Source of the DNA: Platycnemis pennipes
Lineage: Eukaryota > Arthropoda > Insecta > Odonata > Platycnemididae
Reading direction: 5' to 3'
NCBI GenBank assembly: GCA_933228895.1
Contig: OW121856.1
Coordinates: 102,151,027-102,215,026, forward strand
Length of the DNA: 64,000 bases
Within the stretch, counting starts at the first letter, position 1. Each line of letters starts with the position of its first letter. This document shows positions 24,689-38,744 of this stretch, piece by piece. The notes beneath the pieces are model-generated. The model was not told the origin of the DNA. It made no database searches and worked only from the letters and a program-made list of their open reading frames with translations. Position numbers and translations under genes: made by a program.

Positions 24689-25509
24689 CTTCTTCGGGTT
24701 TGAGGGCACCTTTAAGTGCGGCGCAAACTTGAAAACCATAGACGATGAATTGAATGAACGCTCTAATTTATTTTTCCCTCCTTAACTTTAGTTTATTTAA
24801 AGATTTTCTAGAAATTATGTATGGAAGCGCTCTATTCCACTGAATACCAATATCTTTATATTTAACTAATTTATATTGATATCGAATATGAAAGAGCGCA
24901 CCATGCTTTTCGTTGTGACCTTGCATAAATAGACAATTTTAAATATGTTTTGTTGACACTAAAATTACTTCTTATTAATGTTCATAAATAATTCATCGTG
25001 TGGATAATTTCCTCAAATACATTTAATTATTAACAGTACTAGGCTAAACTCTAATTCACTTGAGAAAATATTAGTTTTTCTTTTTTTGGTAAGATATATT
25101 CTTTTTGTTATATTTTTGTTTTTTTTAGAAAAGCATGTTTAAAATATTTTTTTCTTTCGTCTTTCCCTGCATTCGCTCCACATCATCATTCGTCCTTCGC
25201 GGCCCCAATACCCCGATCCCCCCAATACCTCAACTCCCCGACAGCTTTTCGCCATTTACAGAGAAGTGGGTGGAATCGGGGCATTCTTCGCTTCTGTCCA
25301 CCCTATCCTTCTCCCTGATTTCCCACCCTCCCTTTCGTTCCTTTCCACCCCCAACCCACAGGCCCTGTTTTTCACCCCCGTCTCCTCGTGTTCGCCGCAC
25401 TGTCCCACCCAACCCTATTCAACCCTCCTTCCGACCAAACATCACTCTCCCCTTCCTCCCCTTTCTAGGAGAGTATTTTCTCCTTCTATTTGACCTATAA
25501 AATCCCCAC
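24689..25509. other. Non-coding; C/T-rich block
   Basis: AT-rich DNA to about 25,135, then a C/T-rich block (about 25,140-25,480). Its plus frames are Ser/Pro/Phe-rich and its minus frames Gly/Arg/Glu-rich, which is compositional. Nothing else was seen. Confidence 0.45.
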
Positions 25510-25978
25510 CCAAATCCCAAGCGACATTTACACTTATCTCTTAACTAAATTCCAAGATAATATTTTCACTGTTGACCTTGAAAATATTTTGCGAACCCAA
25601 ACTTACTATGGTACACAGGACCATAATAATAAAATTAGAGAAATTTATTGCCGAGCTGATACCTCTCATTACCGAGCTGATTACCTCGTACAGTTAGGGA
25701 TGTAAATAGCTGTAAATGTATCTAATAGCATATATACGAATTTATCAACTGATAGCATTTGTAGTTGCATGTTGGTATAAGGACTTTAAGCGAACCAAAT
25801 TAACAGCATGTTTTAGCATGCTTGCTTTGCTATTTTTATCTTTTTTTTAAATTGTGAAATTTAGACTAGAATATTATTACTAATTCTTTTCATGAATGAT
25901 ATGCAATGCATGTTTGGTGTGAATCCACCCCCTGCCACACACCTTTATGGTGGCTTGCAGGGTATGATGTAGGTGTCG
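25510..25978 (+). mobile_element. LINE family A, 3' end (plus orientation)
   Basis: Translation contains TKFQDNIFTVDLENILRTQT, then YYGTQDHNNKIREIYCRAD. It aligns with the minus-strand copy at 19.7-20.2 kb (FNKFQVNIFSDD, NILRTSTYYG, KIREIDCR). The 3' UTR follows, ending in CCCTGCCACACACC, GGTGGCTTGCAGGGTATGAT and a GTAG tail. The protein stops early because of an internal duplication and frameshift near 25,660. Confidence 0.85.
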
Positions 25979-28900
25979 AGGAGAGTTCGGCTGGCTCAGG
26001 GCTCTTCAGATTGTATCTCCCCACACCCCTCCTTCGCTTATTACTCGTTTTCTCACCCTTTCATCCCACCCTCCCGTGCCTCCGTTCTCCTCCCTACCTC
26101 CTCCTCATTCTCCCCGTCTTCTGCCCTTTTCCCCGAGATAATTTATTGTAATTGGAACGAGGGAAAAAACGAAAGGAAAGGAAGGCGCTCCTCGCGCTGT
26201 TTTTATTTCCCCTCCCGAATGAATTAATGCTCCGGCATAAGTAATTGCTCCGAATGAGTATTTGGTTCATTATTGTTTCGGTCATTTATTTAATTGGGGA
26301 ACGGTCTGCTGGAGGTTTAATGGCGTGAAAACGGTGGCATCGTGCGAATGTTTTTGGCATTTTAGAGTCTCGATTAATGCTATTTTTATTTGATGGCGTC
26401 TTAAGGCCCCGAAAGTAATTACCGACGAGATTTTTTCCCCAAGGAAATTTTATTTCCGTTTTATTTTCCACGACACGAAGCAGTTGTTGTCCATCTCTCC
26501 TTTTTCGACTAAATTCCATTTCTTTCATTTTCATCAGCCTCAAGGGACCACGATTTCTCTGTGAATTGAATTTATAAGTAGCTCATTTAACCAATAAAGG
26601 AATAATTTAGGAAAGAACTAAGCATTTTCCACCAGAATTATTTAAACTGCATTACTCTTGACAGTTTCCAAGTTTCACATACACCAAGCGCAGAATGGAA
26701 AGCAATAAGTCATTCTGTATTTACCGAAGCGATTTCACTTTGAACTCTGCTCACAAAGAATAATAAATTTGACGTAGGAGATCTAAAATAAAATAAGTTA
26801 ACAAACTTGACAAATGATATTGCGGCAAGTGATCCTGTTTGAAACAAAGTATCTACGTCGATTCATTTTTACCTAGTGAATTTGACGCAGTAGTTCCTCT
26901 TTTTAAATTATTATACTAACAGCGCAAAACCATGATTGGAGAGTAATAACAAGTTGGCGTTTACAGAGAAACTCTGTAAAAAGCTGAACGCCGGAGGCAT
27001 TTGTTGTACAAAGCCGATGCTCAGGGCATAGCAGCTGACTTTCCGCTGATTGTATAAGGTTTTGTGCAAATTTTCTCAGTCTGTGAGAGTAGCACTATTT
27101 GCATTTACTTCCGAAAAATAAACTTTGTTAATTCAAAGCCCGAAAGAGACAATATGGCCACACTGGTTTTATGCCTGCATTGCTTTGTGAGTTTGATCGT
27201 TACTCATTTGAGGTGCTTTTCCGATCTCATTTAAACGCACCTTGTCCATGTATAAATGTTGGATGCGCAAATATTTTACCTCGACGAGCCTGCTGCCGGC
27301 GTTACGTGCGAGCTCCGTTTGCCCAATTTCAAAGGGCAATGCAGCAGCTACACCACCTTTTGCCGGCAACGGTCCTAATGAGGCTTTGAGTCAAATTCAC
27401 ACCAACAATTCCATGTTGCAGTCTCAAGCATGCTTTCAAGCAACCATTCACTTTTTATTTCTCCTGATAACTTAATGAGCAAACTAACAAAAAAAGGTCT
27501 ATAGTACCATACGAATGTTGAGGTCGATTGAATCTAGTTCGCTTATGGCCAATTTTAATCCTGAGGTAATACCTACATGCAGGAAGATAAGAGGATCCAA
27601 GCAACCGGACTAAAATCCTGTTCATTCTGTTACCTTTCTCAACACAGAAGTCCAATGGGTAAGGCTTAGAGGGAACGCCCCAGTGTAACTCCATCAAATG
27701 AAAAAAATTGCATTCCCAATAGTTTTAGAAACTAGAATATTTTGTTGGTAGCGAAAATAGGCACCTTTCAAAATAGCGAAGAATATTTATAGCTCTGTAT
27801 TCAGGATTCACGATTTTACTGCCGTTAAAAACTCAGTTTGGTAAAGAAAATTTGGATTTGAATTTGGTGATTATTTATTCCATGAAAAATAAATTATCGG
27901 TATTAATTACAACATTAAACTACCATTGGAAAAGAAACAGATTGACCGCGACGAAAAACATCTTGAATCCTTAACCAATACTAAACATAATGTAATATAT
28001 ATAAATGTCTGAGATTGTCACTGATCAGTTCCCATTTAATGAATAACTCATTCGTGCTACAAATTCCAGTCGAAGAAACCTGCGCCAAAGAGTCTACATT
28101 ACGGTCAAGAAAACTCCCAAGTTAATTAATTCCAGGTTAAAATTTAAAAAATGACACCACATATAATACCAGGAGCAAATCATGTAATCGGTTGGTTAAT
28201 ACTCTAGCACACGAGGAATCACAATGGAATTCAAAAGATTTAAAGAGCACTTCAATCAAAATAGCAACGATAGGGAGGTATAGAACTCTTACACGCCAAG
28301 AGTGAATGACCCTCATTATAAAAAACGAGTGTAATACTAACATGATGTTAATAATGACACTAACATGAGAAGAATGAAATTGATCAAAAGTAAAACTGAC
28401 ATTAGACGGCAAACACGAATAAATGTCACCTAGGGGCAAAAAAAAAACAAACGGGATAGAAGCAAGCAACGCGGGCACTAAAAGAACAAAGCAATTCCAA
28501 TAGTTATGCACTTTACTGAAATTAAGATTATGCTAATCTAAAATAAAAAAGATAAAATGAGTATCCATTGCGATGATACCGATCGAATTGGCCAAAGCAC
28601 ATTAAAATTCTTGTCGCGAAGTTATTGTGGCCAAGCAATCATAATCTATTGCTATAATTAACAAAAAGAGAATACACTTATCAGGGAAAGTGAAGCATGC
28701 AGCATAGGTTAAATTTTTGCAGCATGAATGAAAACCAACAGAGTTTGATGACTTATAGTACCTACACTTATTTCTCAACTAATTTCTCAAACGAACCAAC
28801 GATGCCAACTACCTACGAACGAAAGCAATGACAGAAGAAATGTTATAAATATAGAGAAGAAAACTTTACATAGATAAGCCGCAAATGAGAGAAAAATCTC

Positions 28901-31900
28901 TCCGTGTACGCGCACTTAGAAAGAAAATAGGTAATAGGCACTAACAAAAAGAGGCAAGAACAGAGAATGATTCAAAAGAGAGAACCTGATTGCTTCCCCA
29001 AGCACTGTGAACGTTATAATGAGGTATCTAATTATATTAACGAATGGGAAACATGACGTGTACAAAATGTGTACAAAAGTACTCGCTACACTTAACACAG
29101 CACACAAATTAACACAGGAAATTACGGATAGAATGAATGCAATCCGAAAGATCAGACATAAACTGCTTTCCAAAAATTCCAATTAATAGGATATGACTGT
29201 TAACACATCCAACTTGGAATGAAGAACGATCAGCAATCCCAATTATTTTTATCGACTATTTTATTAAGGATTTTTAAACATTTAGGTTATTATAATGGTA
29301 ATCATATATTTCTCGGTCTTCTAATAGTTTAGGGATTGATGCACACGCGAACCTCAGAATTCAATGGCAACGACTAATAATCTTCACACCAATAAAACGA
29401 AAACCAGTAATTAAAAATGTTGAAAGCAAGTGGGAAAAATAAGTTATACCAGAAGAGGGAAGTACCAACCGCATTTTAAAAAAATCACAAAAAAGGGCTG
29501 CATAAAAACGCAGGTTTCTTACCGTAACAAAGCCACTGCTCGAAGTAATTCCCTCATATAGCACCTCAACCTTAACTTCGAGAGATAATTAAAACCAATA
29601 AAGAAAAATCATGCAGGCTTGAGATAAAATGCTGCTAATGGTAAGGCCTAAAATGAGACTGGTCAAGTCATGCGACCGCAATTTCACCAAAGGGAACGAA
29701 AATGCTCGCATTCCCTTAAAAATCTCTCGCCATTGGCTCCATTTATCCCGGTCGTGGAATTTCGGGAGCAGCTGCACCCAATTTGCGGTCCGGTGGCCGC
29801 ACCCGGCCCCGGACAATGAATAACCCCGTTATCAGAATCCGACCCCACATAATATCAAACATAGCGCAATTTGGGTCGCGCAATGCCAGTAATTAAATCA
29901 CTGAAAACTGCCGTCAGAGGGCAAGATTAAATGGAAGACTCGAGTCGGAACAACAGTATTTAAAACGAAACGGATTAATTCACTGAGTATAAAGCATATA
30001 TAAACCAATACCAAAGGAAGTAAACTCGGGCAGTGTTCATTTTTGCTAGAACAAATTAATCACGGATGAAGGATGAAACGACTGCGGGCAGCTTGAGAAA
30101 ATAAAAAGGAATGGGGATTCGTGTCCTCACTGAGAATTAAATAGCAATGCAGAATCACCAATATTTTCACTCAAACGAGACCGTCTATAATAACGATTAT
30201 ATTACGGTACCGAACTTAATGATTTGCAATATCCATCCTTTTAAGACAGCAAAATAATAAGGAGATGAAATACATGAAAAGATGTAAATTAATGCAAAGA
30301 AAGGGTTAGGTGGACTGGCAAAAACGACAAGAGACGGGAGACCAAAATGCTAAGCATAAATGCGTTTATCAGCAAAGGAAACATTCTTTGTGACACACGG
30401 ATTGCTTAATACATTCAATGACTGTGGAATGACCGGTATACGAGGTGTTTTCAAAACGACTATCGACACATAACTATATCCTTCTCATTCACGAATATCT
30501 CGAATTCTGTGCCAGCAAATATGTCACCACTCGGAGAATAATAAGGATATTCCCAGTTCTATTCAAAATTATTCTCAGAGTATCATTCACACTCAAGTTA
30601 GGTACTTTCATGCGAGCTAACAAAATAGGAAAGTTGCCCACGCGCCAACGGAGAGACAAAAAAGTTCGTCGATGAGTATAAGCTGGAGATTTTTAGGTAT
30701 GGATTCGGAGGATAAAGAAAGCAAAATGAAGAGGAAGATGAATCAGGAAATATGTAAGACAATAAGAAAAGATTAGAAAATGATCGAAGGACTGGAAGAA
30801 ATCAACAAAAGCGGACGGAGTACGATTGGAGAGGAAATGCATTTATTGATAAGGGAATGGAGAGAGCATAACATTGGGAAAGCGAACAAAAGGGATGAGA
30901 AGAATAGGTAATTTTGCTGACAGGTAGAAGATATGAAGACGGAATCTTGAACATGCCTAAAGAAACCGGTTGTACCGCATTACATCTAGTCGTACAATTA
31001 ACTAAGATTTTTCAATTGAGATGATAAAATTTTTACAAATTTAACTCCGGGAATATCGTATTCAGAATATACCTATCAGTTTATATGAGCAATGAAGGAA
31101 ATGTAGCTGAGTTAGCAGTGAATCAAAGGACGAGAAGGACAACGGGTAGGGATTAACAACTAACCTATGAAAGCTGTTAGTGTACTAAATATGAAGTTAC
31201 TGTCAGACCGTAGGTAATATATATTTTTTTTTAAACGATGAATTTTGAGTACGAACCCTTGGCTTTAACTCGCCGTCTACGCTCACCGCATGGTCCACAC
31301 CCTTGAACTGTTATCGGGAACAAGTATGGCACGCATTAACTAAGGGTTAAAACGCTTGAGCCAAGGTTTTGAAAATCATTCAGCAGGATCACAATATCGC
31401 CTAATTGGCAAGCGCATCTTGATTAGCAGGTGATTAAAATGCAACACCGGAGAGAGACAACACCTATTTGATCTAAAGCTAAAGAACGCGTCTCCAAGAG
31501 CTTATGGGATTAATGCCAATTTCTTCCCATGCTCCGTGCGCATTATAACCCCCCACGATGCCGAAAAGCAGTTCTCATGATCTCAGATTAAAATTCCTTT
31601 GACCGGAACCCTTTCATGTGCCGCCGAGCGGCAAAATATCGCCGGGCGCTCGGCTACCCGTCGCGGACGCGGGAACGGATTGAGGGGGGGTTAGGGGTCG
31701 CGGGAGGAAAGGGGGCGGGGGGTGGTGGGGGGTTAAAGGGTGGAGGAGTAGGGGGCGTTAGGGGGAAGGCAGTGGGGCGGGTCAGGGAGCAGGGGGAGAG
31801 TGGGAGGGGCCCGGATCTGATGGGAAAGGGAAGGGGTGAAGCCGGGAGTGGAGTAATGAGGGGTAGCGGAGCTTAATGGAGTGGTTCTGGGGGAGATAGT

Positions 31901-33199
31901 GGCGCCGGAGAGGCGAGGGCATACCGCGGTCAACCAGAGAGTGAGAGAGGGAGGGAGGGGGAGGACGGAGCAGGAAAATTTAGCAGGGGGCGCGAGAGAG
32001 AGAGAAGGGAGGATAGGGACGGCGAGAATAGCGAAGCCAGAATAGGAAAGAGAGGACTTGGAGAACGGAGAAAAGGGACCACGGCAAGCTACATGAGCAT
32101 CGGACGAATATAAATAGCTCTAAATTATAATATTAAACGATAAATTGCACAGAAGAAAAGGGTGAGGATAAAATATTTTTTAAGTTCTATTCTACGAAAC
32201 CCACACACATATAAAAACCTTCAATTACCTTAAAAAAAATCAAATACCACCCCAGCAGCGATAAAACATCAACACTTTTAAACCATTAAATTGTTTTTCA
32301 TGAATAAAAGATTACAATTAATTATAGCAGGCCCACTTTTTTTACACGCAATTCCCATGATTTTATTTCGGCTTCCATACCTACTAATGCGTTCCTACTT
32401 TACTGATTGAGAATGGCCAAATACAATGAATTAACGATATTTGTCACCGCCGAGATACAAGTATGATAATGAGGGAAAAAATCCAAGTACTATCATACCC
32501 TAGCCATGGTGTAATGAAAGAGGTGAGGTATGACAGAAAAACATAGAAATTCTCAAGAAGCAGAAAGAGGGCAGTGAATTTTTCTCCCATTGGGGCGCAA
32601 ATTGAGGAGAAAGAAAATAATAAGTCAATAGGTGTTTCATAGCAAATTATATTTTAAGAAACAAATACGAGGTACACAAACCAACATTCCTCAATCAGCA
32701 TTCACAGAAAAAGATATGTATTACATTCATTCCGTCCAACACGGGGAATTATATTAAAAATGGCCAGACCCGTGTCACTTAACCCCAGCCGAACTAACTC
32801 ATAACAAAACCATTTTTCTACGAAGACAAAAACCACACTGCCCTCTTATCCAGGCTCCTTAAAGAGGGACCCAGGATATGCCGTTGTTGACACAGTCTCT
32901 TCAAAATGCACCGAACTTCCCAACTCTTTTCAGATGAACGGGGGACTCGTGTTCCCAAAGACTGCCCCTACGGAGGAAGGACGAGGGAGAAAGAAGAGGG
33001 AACAAGGCGAGGAAGAGGCAAGAAGGAGAAGAGCAAGAAAACGAGATGAAGAGGGGTAGTTTCCCGGCAAAAGATTTAGGGCGGGAATTAAGGGGTGAGG
33101 GTGGGGGCGGAGGGGGTCAGGATTCGTATTATACGGAGCGGGGAAGCCGAATGGACGGGCAGCATGGGGTTAAACTACGCTCGGGTAGCCCTCTGGTGG

Positions 33200-33750
33200 T
33201 GATGCAGAGAAGTAGCGACATTTGCCGAGAGGGGAAGGGATTGGTGGGAGTGCGTTGGGGAAGAGGAAGCCAAAAAGACTTGGCCTCCGGCCCACCGAAC
33301 CCAAAAGGGTGTCGATAACGGAATGCCCGGATCGCATTCGTACGCAGACTGCAAAGGGTGGTGTGGGCGGGGTCACGGAGAGGTCACAGGGCCTCTGTTT
33401 GCCCAGTTATGCCAAACGCGTTCTCCCCCGCGCCCTTATCGCGAGACGGGGCGGGTCATCAAGCCACGGCGGCGGTCTCCCCGGCTCTTGATGACCCTTT
33501 TGATACTGCTGGGACAGTCTCCTGGCAGCGATGGGCGCCCTAATAAAGACGTGGCCGGCGCGATGTCGATTCCGAGAGGGCCCTCTTCTTCTTCCCACCC
33601 CTGAATTAGCGGGCACCGATCGGGTCACGACGGAACGTCAGCTGACCTCTGCGGTTTTTCCCCCCGCGGTTATATCCTGGCCGACAGGGAGCGAGGCCTG
33701 CACTGAGGTGAAGAGACGGGACCTGGCGCGACGATGGGAACGAGACGGGG
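33200..33750. other. GC/CpG-rich block with overlapping frames
   Basis: This block is clearly GC-richer and CpG-richer than its flanks. Frames stay open on both strands at once (plus 33,222-33,491, 33,323-33,604 and 33,531-33,794; minus 33,407-33,628). That is what high GC produces when stop codons are scarce, and none looks like a known protein. It could be a CpG-rich promoter or 5' exon, or an old GC-rich repeat. Confidence 0.4.
33453..33497. repeat. Perfect 11-bp inverted repeat with GC-rich loop
   Basis: GGGTCATCAAG (33453-33463) and CTTGATGACCC (33487-33497) are exact complements across a 23-nt spacer. Two further G-C pairs are possible just inside the stem. It lies within the CpG-rich block. 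Function unknown. Confidence 0.6.
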
Positions 33751-34654
33751 CTATATTCAGAATCTCAACTACAGTCTCACTGCATACGCCATAAAACCTC
33801 TATTACAATTTCAAAATGGTATACAGAATCACCTCAATATGGTTCGAAACTGCGTACAGATACTACCAGAGAATAAGTATGATACAGAGGACTCACCGCA
33901 TAGGCTCTTATGCGTTTCGGACATAGTACTGGAAGGTTTCCATTAGAGATGGGTCGAATAGTAAATTTCTCGAACTCGAATATCGAATATTAAATCATGG
34001 CTAGAAATATCGCTAGAAAGCGTATGATATATAAACATATTATGTCATTACTCATACTTATGATCCATTATGACCTGATAATGAAGCAAATTTCAAGCAC
34101 ATTCGCTTTGTTTAGCCGCAGAATCGGTTAATGGGCAATAAATAGGAAAAAAATCACAAGATAGCCATGATGATAAAACTCCAAATAGCCATTAGCAGAG
34201 AAAAAGGGGAACAGGAAGAGATGAGAGCACAGTTGTGGAAATTTCGAGTCGCGCGACCCAAGAAGTCAGTCAAAGATCGAGAGAGCAATTTAGCCGCAGC
34301 ACCAGGCGCCAGCGTCGGAAGACGACACATTCATTTCCGCAAAAAGCCTGGCCAAGTCTCCCGCCCGCCTAATTGCCGCTATATTGCGGGGCGAGACATA
34401 TTTTGGACGCCATTCCCACTCCCTTACACCGCGAGAAATTTGCATTTCGCACAAGTTTCCCGAAGCACGGCTCTGGGATGCGGATACTCGTTCAAACTAG
34501 CAAAGGTTTCCTTTTCCCTCGTAACCTCCTTAACCTCTCAGTGCTGCATAAAAACGCGAGAAAGGATTACGAACCCTCAACGAGATCCTTTAGAAGGAAA
34601 ACCGTTCATCTACGTAAAATCATATTGAGAGAGGAGTAGTTACGAGGAGATATA

Positions 34655-34815
34655 TAATAATATATTTCATTCCATTAAAACGACATTCACAATATTATCT
34701 TGGGCAATTCATACAAATTAATGGATTATAGGTACCCCATAGGACCAATACCTGTTTTGTGGTTACCATTATAATTAATTTAAGACGGGCAGAGAAGGTA
34801 CTAATTCTGCTTATC
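34655..34815 (-). repeat. Interspersed repeat family C, copy 2
   Basis: Shares GGTACCCCATAGGA, ACCTGT-TTG and GGTTACCATTATAA, and an upstream ATAATAATAT run, with 1448-1640 in the same order and orientation. It is non-coding. Confidence 0.5.
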
Positions 34816-35894
34816 AGTTACAATGATATATGTGATACAGTGATTGAAAGATTTTTTAAAAATATGTTTGTCCGTTGTTATGCATGATGAGATCAAACTC
34901 ATATACATCATATGCCTATCACAAGTTGACATTATTTATTAGCATTTTTATGTGACACTTCTGAGTAAAAACTCAACTTCCTCATAGCACATAAGCCATT
35001 GTTTAACCACTTTAATTAATCCAGCTTCAGTTTCTGCCTTGGTCACATTACCTGTCTGTGAACGGAATAATTTTGGTCCCGAGTATTGACATGATTGCTG
35101 AAAGTCTTCATTTTTAGGCCTTGGTATTTACCAATTCCATTTTGATCTAACATCAAAAGTAGATTTATGGCGGCCAATGACGGAATAAATTACTTAGGTA
35201 TATACCTTTTAAGTAAATGACCAGAATTCACAACTCCTTAGAATAAATAATAAATGAGCATTAGAGTTAAACAATAATGAAAACGAAAAGAGAATCTCAA
35301 TCGATAATGATGAACACAAAAAAACATCATAATCGGATGACTTTGGTCATCGCAAGAAACACTTTCTTTCATTACTTTGAAGTTCATTACAACAAGCATA
35401 CTAGAAATTGCTCCTGCCATTGTTAGTAAGTACATGCACAAGATTTTAATATTTAAATGATGTGATACATTAAACGTGAAAAAATTGCTAAAACGTTTAT
35501 CATTGGTAAAAAAGGGAGCATAGTAATTTTCCAGGAAATTTCATATGAGACAGTGATGAAAGAGACATTCATTTAACCGAAAGAGACATATTTCCATTGC
35601 AAAAACAGGTGCGAAAAAAAGGGAGTGTTAAATATAGCTACAAACCCAGAGTAGCCTCCTACTGTAGGTAATATGCCAGAGATAAATTTAATTACATCAT
35701 GAATTATGCCAAAGGGCACCAATAAATCAGAGAAATAAAAAAATGAAAATAATGTTAATTTTCGGTGAAGTCGAGCAGCTGGGAAGTTTAAAGTAGAACG
35801 TTTCACATCAACCGAGTGAGCTTCAATCGAGCTTTGAATTGCATGACAAGTAGTGCTGACCAAACACGGCTCAAGTGGACATAAAATTGTTTCA

Positions 35895-36085
35895 ACATTC
35901 CGGAACAGGACGCGCTGTTATCGCAAACATATATTGGCGCAAGAGGATCGCTGACACTTCCCCGGGATCCGCCGTGGTGGCATATTTAACAAGAATGGAA
36001 GTGGTGAGAATAAAAATGGTGGGAAAGAAAATAAAGAATAAAACTGGCCCCACAACAGTGCCTTGGCGAACCTGCTGATCCCTAC
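35895..36085 (-). mobile_element. Reverse-transcriptase fragment (LINE, degenerate)
   Basis: The minus-strand frame reads VRQGTVVGPVLFFIF, then ILVKYATTADP. This corresponds to the RT pattern PQG-VLGP-LF-IFIND followed by the degenerate -ADD- region. It is open for about 60 codons, but the catalytic Asp pair is not intact. It covers a different part of the RT from the family A fragments, so I cannot assign it to a family. Confidence 0.5.
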
Positions 36086-38308
36086 ATAATTGGTTCACGT
36101 CACAACGCACATCGCTCGCTTCCACGCCGGCCGTAAACTTTGTTTAGAGGTCTGGTAAATCATAGGTATCCGAACCCAATATACCTCCCTTCTCCAAAGC
36201 CACGCAAACTCCCCCTTTAACTCCTCCCCTCCGCCCCCCCCCCCCCCCCCCATTATAACATTCATCACAACGCTTAAGTGAGCACGATCTCCTGATTTCG
36301 CCCACGTGTGCTCGATCGCGCTGAAACGTGACAAATCCATGATAGCGGCGATCGGCGTTATTCACGAACATCCTCGCCAACATCGGCCGCGACGCCGCTT
36401 GTGGGTCGAGTGTTCATTCATCAACGTTCATTATCCATCCAGATAATCCTGTCAAAACAGTCATTGAATCACCGGGGAAAAGAAATCACCACCACGGCAC
36501 ATGGATGCACACAAAACGGCGAGGTTTCATGCCGGGCTTTCAACGTGCAAAGATCCGTGCCCGGGGAAAAAATGAAAATTAAATCACCATGCAGTGCATT
36601 TGCGGGGACGAAAATATTTCATTTCTCCCGTGCCGACAAATTAAGCACGAATAATTTAAATTCCATACGTTACTTGAATAGTCCAAAGGCATAAAAAAGA
36701 AACAACAATAACAAACCCCGAATGCAAATTGTCTCATGAATATATTCCATCGGATAAAATTGGACGGCGACAGATTAACATACGAGAATTTGCTAAATTA
36801 CAGGTCATTCAAATTTCACATTCCGCGCAGTGCAACGGACCGTAAACGAGTGCAACATTTATTGAAATAATTGACTATTGTCAATATTATTGATAGCGTG
36901 GACGCATTAATGCTCGCGTGGACAATGCGAAATGATTTCAAAGATAATGCAAATGGAATTCAAAATATTTGTAGCATGGTTATCGTAACTGATCGTTTCA
37001 ATTGGCAATCTCTTCGTGCATTTCATCCATGGACATAAAATAAAATCATAGGCATTTCCGCTACCAATCGCTGAATACAATAAGAGGCGAAAAATTGAGT
37101 TCTGAATTGATCATATGCACTTTTTAACTGATTGAGGGGCATTCAAGCAGGAATGAACACAATGGCATTTGGACTATAGAGAGTTATATTGTAGCACAGC
37201 TGCATGTGGTTTTTCTCAACTTGTTTCAAACCACAAATGATTGCGCCTCGAATTCAGATAAGTTACTTTTACAAAAATGAACGTCAGTGATATCGTGAGA
37301 ATAAATATACATAATTAAAGTTATCTTGTAATCATGGCTATTTAAAGGATAATTTTAAAGTAAAAATCTGACGAATGCATTCACACCCGCATAAAATAAA
37401 GAAGAAATTAATGAGCGCCCTTCAAGACTGATGGCTGTTTAATAAAATAGTCATCGACACTGAGAAATCATCACCATTATCTCACAAACATAGTCATCAT
37501 CATTAGTTTATGATAATCCCCATTCTATTTATGAGGTTTTACAGCTGATTTTTCACTCCATCCGTTTCGGGAAAGTAAAGATTTCAACATCACTGGTACG
37601 TTACATTCAGACAAATCATTCTCTATTGAATCGGTTAAAAGGAATACTAACTCCACAAAAAATATATTACATTTTTTCTTGCTCACACGGCCAAGCTCGA
37701 TGCACAGTAATCACATAATTATCAAATAACGATTTGATTAAACCATGTTACACCCAAAAACTCTCACTATATTCACTCTTCTAAAGATATGATTGAATAA
37801 ATACCCCTTTCATAAATAAAAGCTCTTGATTTGCCCTTATAAACTTCCCTTTTCATAGGTAACTTTGCAGGTTTTGCAATAATACACCATTTAACGACCC
37901 TTATTTTAGACGGGCACGATAACTTCATAGTGAGTGCCTTCATAAAATAAATGTACCTTAACATGGAAATGAAATTGCACTACTAAGATTAATACGCGTT
38001 AAAGAAACGAACTGATATGAAATTAAGATTTTTTTAAGGATTTAATCGTGTCTGCGTGAAATACTAATATGCATACTTAATGCTTGCAGACTTCTCAATT
38101 ATTTCTTTGCTTCTTGGACGAAACACAGAATTTGCAGTGTGTGTCCCGCATGTTATTCATACAAATCTTCCATTAGTTAGGTAGCGTAATTAAAATTTAG
38201 CGTATGCCCGTGCTGCATGATTGGTGATAACTACCCCCTACAACACATCGTCGAGGTGACTTGCAGGAACCAAAAAGTCGTTATTCAAGCATGGGTGATG
38301 AGCAATTC
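36086..38308. other. Non-coding stretch with an 18-C run
   Basis: No gene recognised. It includes an uninterrupted run of 18 C at 36234-36251, mixed-composition DNA to 36,650, then AT-rich unique sequence. Confidence 0.45.
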
Positions 38309-38600
38309 CTACATCTACATAATACCCTGCAAGCAAACATAAAGCTGTGTGGCAGGGGGTGAATTCTCACCAAACATGCACTACATATCATGCATAAAAA
38401 AGGATTAGTATTTATATACTGTCCTAAACTTCACTATTTAAAAAAAGATAAAAATAGCAAAGCAAACATGCAAAAACACGCAGTTAGTTGGGTTAGCTTC
38501 AAGTCCTTATACAACATGCAGCTACCAATGTTACCCATTGCTACACTCGTATTGGATATATTTACCAATATTCATATCCCTAATTGTACGAGGGAATCCT
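38309..38600 (-). mobile_element. LINE family A, 3' UTR fragment
   Basis: Very close match to 19,491-19,785: CTACATCTACATAATACCCT, then GTGTGGCAGGGGGTGAATTC, CACCAAACATGCACTACATA, and on to CACTCGTATTGGATATATTT and AATTGTACGAGG. It is truncated before the coding region. The high similarity suggests a relatively recent insertion. Confidence 0.85.
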
Positions 38601-38744
38601 AAAAGAATTTCACGCAGCTAAATGACATAATGGTGACTTAGTTTGCGACACGAGCTAAAGAAATGGAAAACTGTACTACAATATAATGCTAATGGAACAC
38701 AATCTTGGATTAGGCATACTGAAATATCTCAGCAGATCGAAGCT

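Larger units (their letters stand above)
25979..34654. other. Long non-coding stretch, no gene recognised
   Basis: About 8.7 kb with no protein I recognise. AT-rich, A-rich DNA between 27.7 and 31.5 kb gives hydrophobic minus-strand shadow frames (for example 28,137-28,511). A G-rich tract covers about 31,680-32,010, a G/A tract 32,960-33,130, and a CpG-rich block 33,200-33,750 (listed separately). Possible enhancers or 5' ends cannot be judged from sequence alone. Confidence 0.45.

Noticed and set aside
27169..27389. Overlapping frames on both strands near 27.2 kb
   Set aside because: Short, mutually antisense, and no recognised domain on either strand.
28137..28511. A 124-codon hydrophobic minus-strand frame resembling a multi-pass membrane protein
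   Set aside because: It is the complement of A-rich DNA, which automatically yields Phe/Leu/Val/Ile-rich peptide; there is no conserved motif and the same pattern recurs at 28,916-29,182.
34167..34628. A 153-codon plus-strand frame
   Set aside because: No motif, a second overlapping frame is equally long, and the composition is ordinary; I could not support coding.
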